The translations under genes and the position numbers were made by a program. From Methylobacterium sp. NMS14P (lineage in GTDB: Bacteria; Pseudomonadota; Alphaproteobacteria; Rhizobiales; Beijerinckiaceae): a stretch of DNA of 64,000 nt. Where the stretch lies: positions 682,001 through 746,000 of the forward strand of contig NZ_CP087106.1 of assembly GCF_028583545.1 (NCBI RefSeq). The letters are read 5' to 3'. Of this stretch, positions 58,642 through 64,000 are shown one piece after another; positions within the stretch are counted from its first letter, which is position 1; each line of letters starts with the position of its first letter. The notes below the pieces were generated by a model. The model was given only the letters and a program-made list of their open reading frames with translations. It was not told the origin of the DNA and did not search any database.

Positions 58642-58690
58642 GCCGCCATCCTCGCCGCCATCCTCGCCACCATCCGGAACGCTCCGCTCC

Positions 58691-60028
58691 TCACGCCGCC
58701 GCAGCCTCGGAGACGAGTTCCCCGAACAGGCTGTTGGACCCCGCCGCGGTGATCCGCACCGGCACGACCTGCCCGATATGGTGTGGCGGGGCGTCGAACT
58801 GGACGGCCAGCAGGTGCGGCGTCTTGCCCGCGACCTGACCGGGATGCCGCCCGGGCTTCTCGACCAGCACGTCGAAGACCCGGCCGGCGGCCGCGCGCTG
58901 ATAGGCGTAGCGCTGGCTGTCGAGGAGCGCCTGCAGCTCGGCGAGCCGGGCCGCCATCACGGCCTCCGGCACCTGATCGGTGCGGTCGGCGGCCGGCGTA
59001 CCGGGGCGCGTGCTGTACTTGAACGAGAAGGCGCTCTCGAACCCGACGTCGCGCACGAGCCGCAGGGTCTCGGCGAAATCCGCGTCGGTCTCGCCCGGGA
59101 AGCCGACGATGAAGTCGGACGACAGGGCGATGTCGGGCCGCGCGGCGCGGACCCGGTCGATCAGCCGGCGGTACTGGTCGCCGGTGTGCTTGCGGTTCAT
59201 CGCGGCGAGGATCCGGTCGGAGCCCGCCTGCACCGGCAGGTGCAGGTAGGGCATCAGGGCCGGCACCTCGGCGTGCGCCCGGATCAGGGCGTCGTCGAAA
59301 TCGTTGGGGTGGCTCGTCGTGTAGCGGATCCGCGCGATGCCGGGGATCGCCGCCACCGCGCGCACCAGCTCGGCGAGACCCGCGGGCGCGCCGTCGGGGC
59401 CGTCGCCGTGATAGGCGTTGACGTTCTGCCCGATGAGCGTGATCTCGCGGACGCCCCCGTCGGCGAGCTTCTCGGCCTCGGCGAGCACCGCCACCACGGA
59501 GCGCGAGACCTCGGCGCCGCGCGTGTAGGGCACCACGCAGAAGGCGCAGAACTTGTCGCAGCCCTCCTGCACGGTCAGGAAGGCCGACGCCCCGAGGGTC
59601 CGGCGGCGGGGCAGGTGGTCGAACTTGTCCTCGACCGGGAATTCGGTGTCGACGACGCGGCGCTCGCGGGAGCGGGCCAGCAGATCCGGCAGGCGGTGAT
59701 AGCTCTGCGGACCGACCACCACGTCGACGGCGGGCTGGCGCGCCTGGATCTCGGCGCCCTCGGCCTGGGCGACGCAGCCGGCCACCACGATGCGCGTGTC
59801 GAGACCCTGCGCCTTGCGCTCGCCCTTGAGCACGCGCAGGCGGCCGAGCTCGGAATAGACCTTCTCGGCGGCCTTCTCGCGGATGTGGCAGGTGTTGAGG
59901 ATCACGACGTCCGCGTCCTCGACCGTGTCGGTCGCCGCGTAGCCCTCAGCGCCGAGGACGTCGGCCATGCGGGCCGCGTCGTAGGCGTTCATCTGGCAAC
60001 CGTAGGATTTGACGTAGGCCTTCTTCAA
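58691..60028 (-). CDS. miaB: tRNA-2-methylthio-N6-dimethylallyladenosine synthase MiaB
   Basis: 445 residues from a TTG at 60028 (read as Met, [14 protein letters not shown]), which is the conserved MiaB N-terminus; a GTG at 60058 is an alternative and the reading to 60169 is not conserved. First cluster Cys in YGCQMN and NTCHIREKA; radical-SAM cluster in [20 protein letters not shown] domain near the C-terminus. Adds the methylthio group to A37 of tRNAs reading UNN. Block partner of phoH and ybeY. Confidence 0.94.
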   Translation of the reverse strand: MKKAYVKSYGCQMNAYDAARMADVLGAEGYAATDTVEDADVVILNTCHIREKAAEKVYSELGRLRVLKGERKAQGLDTRIVVAGCVAQAEGAEIQARQPAVDVVVGPQSYHRLPDLLARSRERRVVDTEFPVEDKFDHLPRRRTLGASAFLTVQEGCDKFCAFCVVPYTRGAEVSRSVVAVLAEAEKLADGGVREITLIGQNVNAYHGDGPDGAPAGLAELVRAVAAIPGIARIRYTTSHPNDFDDALIRAHAEVPALMPYLHLPVQAGSDRILAAMNRKHTGDQYRRLIDRVRAARPDIALSSDFIVGFPGETDADFAETLRLVRDVGFESAFSFKYSTRPGTPAADRTDQVPEAVMAARLAELQALLDSQRYAYQRAAAGRVFDVLVEKPGRHPGQVAGKTPHLLAVQFDAPPHHIGQVVPVRITAAGSNSLFGELVSEAAAA

Positions 60029-60227
60029 CGCGCGCCGTCCCGAACCAATCCGCCCAACTCCGCGCCGGGCCCGCGGGGACGGGGCCGGCGGGTCGCCTGT
60101 AGCACGCTTCGCGCGGGCCGTCGCGGCGCCCCCGAAACGCGACCGGCCGCCCGTGGGCGGCCGGTGCATGGCTCGGCGGATGGCTCGGCGCGTGGCGGCT
60201 TCCGGGGAGGAGACTCCCCGAGCCGCC

Positions 60228-61964
60228 TCAGTGGGCCGCCGGCGCCGCCGCGGGCAGGTCGATGACCATCTGCTGGAAGAACGGCACGTAGGCCTGCAGC
60301 ATCACGAACAGGCCGACGAGGCAGGCGAGCGCGATCGAGTGCCAGAACACGAAGCGCAGGATCTTGCCTTCCTGACCGAAATAGCCGGTGGCCGTGGAGG
60401 CGACGACGATCGACTGGGCGTCGACCATCTTGCCCATCACGCCGCCCGACGAGTTCGCCGCCGCCATCAGCACGCCCGAGAGGCCGAGCTGCTCGGAGGT
60501 GATCCGCTGCAGGCCGCCGAACAGCACGTTCGAGGCCGTGTCCGATCCCGTGAGCGCCACGCCGAGCCAGCCGAGCAGCGTCCCGAAGAACGGGTAGAGG
60601 ATGCCGGTGCCCGCGAAGGCGAGGCCGAGCGTGGCGTCGACGCCCGCGTAGCGGGTGAGGACGCCGAGCGCGAGCATCGCCGCGATGGTGATCAGCGAGT
60701 AGCGCAGGGCCCAGATCGTCTCGAAGTAGGCCGTGACGAGGCGCAGCGGCGAGAACCGCATGATCAGGCCGGAGATGATCGCCGCGATCAGCACGCCCGT
60801 GCCGGTGTACGACATGTAGGTGAACAGGAAGACCGCGCCCTCGGGGACCGGCTTGGCCACCACGGGCGGCACCTTCATGATCACGTTGTGCAGGCCCGGC
60901 ACCTCGTACTTCCAGGTGAAGAGCGGGTTGACGATGCCCTTGAACCAGCCGGTTCCCCAGACCGCGACGATGATCGAGAGGACGATCCACGGCACCCAGG
61001 CCATCAGGATCTCGCTCTGCGAGGCGGTGCGGGCGCCGGTATGGACCGGCGGCGTGCCGGGCACGCCGGCGCCGAGCGCCACGGGCCGCGGGCCGGCGAC
61101 GGCGAGCGACGGATCGTGGCCGCGCAGAGCCGGCGACGACCAGATCTCCTTGGGCTGCCAGACCTTCAGGAACAGCACGAGGGCGAGCATCGAGGCCAGC
61201 GAGGCGCCGATATCGACGATCCACGGGTTGACGTAGTTCGAGATCAGGAACTGCGCGACCGCGAAGGAGGCGCCGCAGACCAGGATCGGCGGCCACACCC
61301 GGATCATGCCGCGGAAACCCGCGAACACCCAGATCAGCCAGAACGGCACGATCAGCGAGAACAGCGGCAGCTGCCGGCCGATCATCGCGCCGAGGATCTC
61401 CGGCGGGTAGCCGGTGACCGAGGCGAGGCCCTGGATCGGCGCGCCGAGCGCCCCGAAGGCCACCGGCGCGGTGTTGGCGATCAGCGACAGGCCGGAGGCG
61501 GCGAGCGGCGAGAAGCCCAGCCCGATCAGGATCGCGCCCGTGACGGCGACCGGGGTGCCGAAGCCGCCCGCGCCCTCGAAGAAGGCGCCGAACGCGAAGG
61601 CGACCAGGAGCAGCTGCAACCGCCGGTCGGCCGTGATGCCGGCCACCGACTGCTGCAGGATGGCGAACCAGCCCTTCTCCACCGTGAGCCGGTAGAGGAA
61701 GATGACGTTGAGGATGATCCAGCCGATCGGGAAGAAGCCCGTGACCATCCCGAGGATGGCGGCGCGGGCGGCGAGATCGGTCGGCATGCCGAAGCCGACG
61801 ATGGCCACCAGCATGGCGAGGCCGAGGGCGATGACGGCCGCGATATGGGCCTTCACGCGCCCGCTGGCGATCATGGCGAGCAGTGCGATGACCGGCACTG
61901 AAGCGGCGAGCGTCGAGAGCCACGGGCTCCCGAACGGATCGTAAACCTGGTTCCAGGTTTGCAC
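60228..61964 (-). CDS. lctP: L-lactate permease
   Basis: 578 residues from a GTG at 61964 with GGAGGACGCCCG upstream. About fourteen spans; NANSG-like [20 protein letters not shown], the [20 protein letters not shown] segment and [20 protein letters not shown] at the start match LctP/LldP proton symporters. Imports lactate (perhaps glycolate). It stands inside a tRNA/rRNA maturation block where miaB, phoH and plsC are normally neighbours, and no lldD or lldR flank it. Confidence 0.93.
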   Translation of the reverse strand: MQTWNQVYDPFGSPWLSTLAASVPVIALLAMIASGRVKAHIAAVIALGLAMLVAIVGFGMPTDLAARAAILGMVTGFFPIGWIILNVIFLYRLTVEKGWFAILQQSVAGITADRRLQLLLVAFAFGAFFEGAGGFGTPVAVTGAILIGLGFSPLAASGLSLIANTAPVAFGALGAPIQGLASVTGYPPEILGAMIGRQLPLFSLIVPFWLIWVFAGFRGMIRVWPPILVCGASFAVAQFLISNYVNPWIVDIGASLASMLALVLFLKVWQPKEIWSSPALRGHDPSLAVAGPRPVALGAGVPGTPPVHTGARTASQSEILMAWVPWIVLSIIVAVWGTGWFKGIVNPLFTWKYEVPGLHNVIMKVPPVVAKPVPEGAVFLFTYMSYTGTGVLIAAIISGLIMRFSPLRLVTAYFETIWALRYSLITIAAMLALGVLTRYAGVDATLGLAFAGTGILYPFFGTLLGWLGVALTGSDTASNVLFGGLQRITSEQLGLSGVLMAAANSSGGVMGKMVDAQSIVVASTATGYFGQEGKILRFVFWHSIALACLVGLFVMLQAYVPFFQQMVIDLPAAAPAAH

Positions 61965-62302
61965 CGGGCGTCCTCCAAAAAGTCCCGTCTGTTCCGGGTT
62001 GCGGCCTAGCTAGCAGAGGCGTTCCGACCGCTCAATGCGTTGCATCATGTATTCTGGCGGTGATCTCTACACATTACTCTTGCGCGGATCGCCGGATTCA
62101 CCCGGCGCAACAGCGTCCCTCCGCGCGAGAGCGGAACTGACCCGTCCAGCGCAGGTATACATTCAAGGCCTGAGACCGGATTCCGCGCTGGCTCAGGAAC
62201 TTAGCCCTCGAGGAGAGCAAGGGGGCACGCCTGCCGCCGCCTTAGGTCTGTGGATGCGCCCACCCCGAGTCCCGGACGGGACCTGAGCGCGGTGCCGGAC
62301 GT
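61965..62302. other. 338-bp gap upstream of lctP
   Basis: AT-richer patch at about 62030-62090 holding the presumed lctP promoter. An 83-residue plus-strand reading (62035-62286) has no ribosome site and a composition unlike real genes, so I do not call it. Nothing else recognised. Confidence 0.5.
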
Positions 62303-63169
62303 TCAGACCGTCGCGATCTCCGGCTCCTGAAGGCCGATCCCCGGGGCCGCCGGCCTGGCGTCCGGTGCCGGCACGGTCCCGACGCCGGCGCCGGCACCCC
62401 GCAGGGCCGCGCGCACCTCGGCTTCGGCGGCCGCCGTGGCGACTTTCCGGTCGGTGGTCGCCTCGAAGGCGATCGGCGCGCCCCAGACCACGTGCACGTC
62501 GATGGGGCCGCCCTGCACGAAGGTCGCGAGGTGCGGCACCAGCTCCATGTCGCCGTACCACGCGATCTCCGCGCGCTCGGCGCGCGTCACCGGCAGGCCG
62601 TTGCGCCGGGGATAGGCGATGGCGAGCGGCTGGAGGCGCACCCGGCCGCGCCCGGCCTCGGCCTGCAGCGCCGCGCGGGCCGCGCCGACGAGGGAGGAGC
62701 GGAACGGCAGGAGCCGGGTGCCGTCGCCGGTGGTCCCCTCCGCGAACAGGACGACCAGCTCGCCCTCGGCGAGGCGATGGCCAACGGCGGTGCTGACGGT
62801 GGCGGTCGCGCCGCGCCGCTGCCGATCGATGTAGATCGTCCGCTGCAGCCCCGCGAGGGTGCCGATCAGCGGCCAGCCGGCGATCTCCGACTTCGCCACG
62901 AAGGAGAGCGGCCGCAGCGAGCCGACCGCGACGATGTCGAGCCACGAGACGTGGTTGGCGAGCACCAGCGCCGCCTCGCCGGGGGCCGGCGGCGTCCCGC
63001 TCTGCGTGACCCGCACCCCGAACAGGCGCAGGAAGACGCGGTGGAACAGGATGGGCGCCAGGGTGGCGCGGCGGCCCAGGAGCCGCAGGGCGATCCAGTG
63101 GGGCGGTCCCAGCACCGCGAAGGCGAGGGCGAGGGCCGCGACGCGCCAGGCGATGCCGAGGCGGCTCAC
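62303..63169 (-). CDS. plsC: 1-acyl-sn-glycerol-3-phosphate acyltransferase
   Basis: 288 residues. Acyltransferase block I NHVSWLDIVAVG (H-x4-D), block II near GTLAGLQRTIYIDRQRRGA, block III FAEGTTGDGTRLLPFRSSL, block IV LQPLAIAY. Makes phosphatidic acid in the inner membrane; one N-terminal hydrophobic segment. Four bases separate its ATG from the rimI stop; the C-terminal tail from ~250 is low complexity. Confidence 0.92.
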   Translation of the reverse strand: MSRLGIAWRVAALALAFAVLGPPHWIALRLLGRRATLAPILFHRVFLRLFGVRVTQSGTPPAPGEAALVLANHVSWLDIVAVGSLRPLSFVAKSEIAGWPLIGTLAGLQRTIYIDRQRRGATATVSTAVGHRLAEGELVVLFAEGTTGDGTRLLPFRSSLVGAARAALQAEAGRGRVRLQPLAIAYPRRNGLPVTRAERAEIAWYGDMELVPHLATFVQGGPIDVHVVWGAPIAFEATTDRKVATAAAEAEVRAALRGAGAGVGTVPAPDARPAAPGIGLQEPEIATV

Positions 63170-63173
63170 GGCG

Positions 63174-63689
63174 TCACAGGTCGGCGCTCATCGTCAGCGC
63201 GGTCGCCCGGCTGCCGTCGGCCTTGAGATAGTAGCCGGTGCGCGAACCGACCTGCCGGAAGCCGTGCCGGGCGTAGAGCCGCAGGGCGGGGGCGTTGCCC
63301 TCGTCGACCTCCAGATGCACCCGGGCGACGCCGTCCAGGGCGAGGCTCGCCAGGTGCTCGCGGAGCAGCTTGCGGCTGTGGCCGCCGCCGCGCAGAGCCG
63401 GCGACAGCACGACCGTCAGGATCTCGGCCACGTCGGCGGCCCGGCGCGAGAGCACGAAGCCCTGGAGCACGCCGGCGCGCCAGAGGGCGTGCGCGTGGGT
63501 CGAGCGCTCGCAGAGCATCCGCTCGAACTCGTGCGCGTCCCAGGGCCGCGCGAAGGCGGTCGCGTGGAGGCGGGCGAGGGCAGGGGCCTGCGCGGCGTCG
63601 CGGAGCGGCGCGACGTAGGGCTCCGGGGTCAGCGCGTCCCACCACGCGAACCACCAGTCGAACGGCCAGAAGGGCAGGGGGCGCGTCAT
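63174..63689 (-). CDS. rimI: Ribosomal-protein-alanine N-acetyltransferase RimI
   Basis: 171 residues, GNAT fold: RRAADVAEILTVVLSPALRGGGHSRKLL carries the acetyl-CoA-binding RGxG-type loop, and EGNAPALRLYARHGFRQVG is the downstream motif of RimI-like enzymes. Acetylates N-terminal alanines of ribosomal proteins (S18-type). Its ATG overlaps the tsaB stop (ATGA at 63686-63689); the pair is conserved across Proteobacteria. Confidence 0.9.
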   Translation of the reverse strand: MTRPLPFWPFDWWFAWWDALTPEPYVAPLRDAAQAPALARLHATAFARPWDAHEFERMLCERSTHAHALWRAGVLQGFVLSRRAADVAEILTVVLSPALRGGGHSRKLLREHLASLALDGVARVHLEVDEGNAPALRLYARHGFRQVGSRTGYYLKADGSRATALTMSADL

Positions 63690-64000
63690 CGCCGCGCGAT
63701 CCTTGCGTGGTCCTGCGGCCGGGCATCCGGCCCCCGCAGGTAGAGGGGGCGGGCCAGCGCCTGCGCCGGGTCGGCCACGAGACCGAGGGAGGCCACCGAC
63801 GCGATATCGGGACCGCCGACATGGGCGACGCGCGCCGCGACGCCGCGCGCGGCGAGCGCGGCGGCCAGCATCGGCGCGCCGGAGCCGGTCAGCACCACCG
63901 GGCCGGCGCCCAGCCGCTCGGCCGCGGCCTCGACGGCGAGGTGCGCGGGCGCGAGGCCGTCGCCCGGTCCCAGGGCCTGCACGTAGACGGCGCCGTGGCG
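63686..64000 (-). CDS. tsaB: tRNA threonylcarbamoyladenosine biosynthesis protein TsaB (partial)
   Basis: Open at the right edge; 104 C-terminal residues visible, entering at RHGAVYVQALGPG, which matches the DARRGxVYxQ segment of TsaB. The C-terminal PLYLRGPDARPQDH is the family ending. TsaB dimerises with TsaD to make t6A37 in tRNA. Coupled to rimI. The N-terminus with the ATPase-like fold lies outside the window. Confidence 0.88.
   Translation of the reverse strand, partial: RHGAVYVQALGPGDGLAPAHLAVEAAAERLGAGPVVLTGSGAPMLAAALAARGVAARVAHVGGPDIASVASLGLVADPAQALARPLYLRGPDARPQDHARIARR

Noticed and set aside
62035..62286. 83-residue plus-strand reading before lctP
   Set aside because: No ribosome site, unusual amino acid composition, and it fills a probable promoter region.

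Overview
The window reads as one continuous stretch of chromosome from a very GC-rich alphaproteobacterium of the order Hyphomicrobiales, most likely a Methylobacterium/Methylorubrum relative. The reasons are the strong GC bias at third codon positions, the map-radC pair, an F1-only ATP synthase operon (delta-alpha-gamma-beta-epsilon, no Fo genes nearby), the chvE-gguA-gguB sugar transporter, the divergent oxyR/catalase pair, and the tsaB-rimI-plsC...miaB-phoH-ybeY-tlyC-lnt housekeeping block. The genus is an inference from protein character, not from a database match. I see no insertion sequence, prophage, CRISPR array or rRNA operon; one tRNA gene (Leu, UAA) is present.

Layout. 1-3.3 kb (minus): circularly permuted ATP-grasp, alpha-E and transglutaminase-like proteins, a small predicted peptide-ligase/peptidase system cut by the left edge. 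3.4-5 kb: map and a frameshifted radC. 5.1-9.6 kb: a CHCC zinc-finger protein, an FAD monooxygenase, tRNA-Leu and several small proteins, including a miniature flagellar-rod-like protein. 9.8-16.9 kb (plus): hrpB, a thioesterase, an SMP-30-like protein, then a tight operon DUF1285 / CoA pyrophosphatase / DUF6111 / CCA-adding enzyme. 16.9-22.1 kb (minus): atpHAGDC. 22.3-27.8 kb: two thioredoxin-fold proteins, argG, a protein built from an internal duplication, mtgA and a prenyl synthase. 28-31.9 kb: chvE-gguA-gguB. 32.4-39.8 kb: SDR, cNMP-patatin, alpha/beta hydrolase, a His/Met-rich secreted protein, mutS. 40.1-41.7 kb: a LOV-domain (blue-light) histidine kinase with its response regulator. 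41.9-48 kb: AmpG-like, EcsC-like, MgtC-like proteins, ilvA, dgkA, an AbrB-family membrane protein. 48.2-52.4 kb: an exported argininosuccinate-lyase-like protein, oxyR and katA. 52.5-64 kb: cupin, MFS, and the lnt-tlyC-ybeY-phoH-miaB block, interrupted by an L-lactate permease, then plsC-rimI-tsaB to the right edge.

Most of the window is ordinary core metabolism. The items most deserving a second look are the single-base frameshift in radC, the ATP-grasp/alpha-E/transglutaminase cluster, the signal-peptide-bearing argininosuccinate-lyase homologue, the LOV kinase pair, the internally duplicated protein at 25.3-25.9 kb, the miniature flagellar-rod-like protein at 7.1 kb, and the OxyR-type half-site lying over the oxyR start codon. 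I did not find a convincing wholly new multi-gene system.
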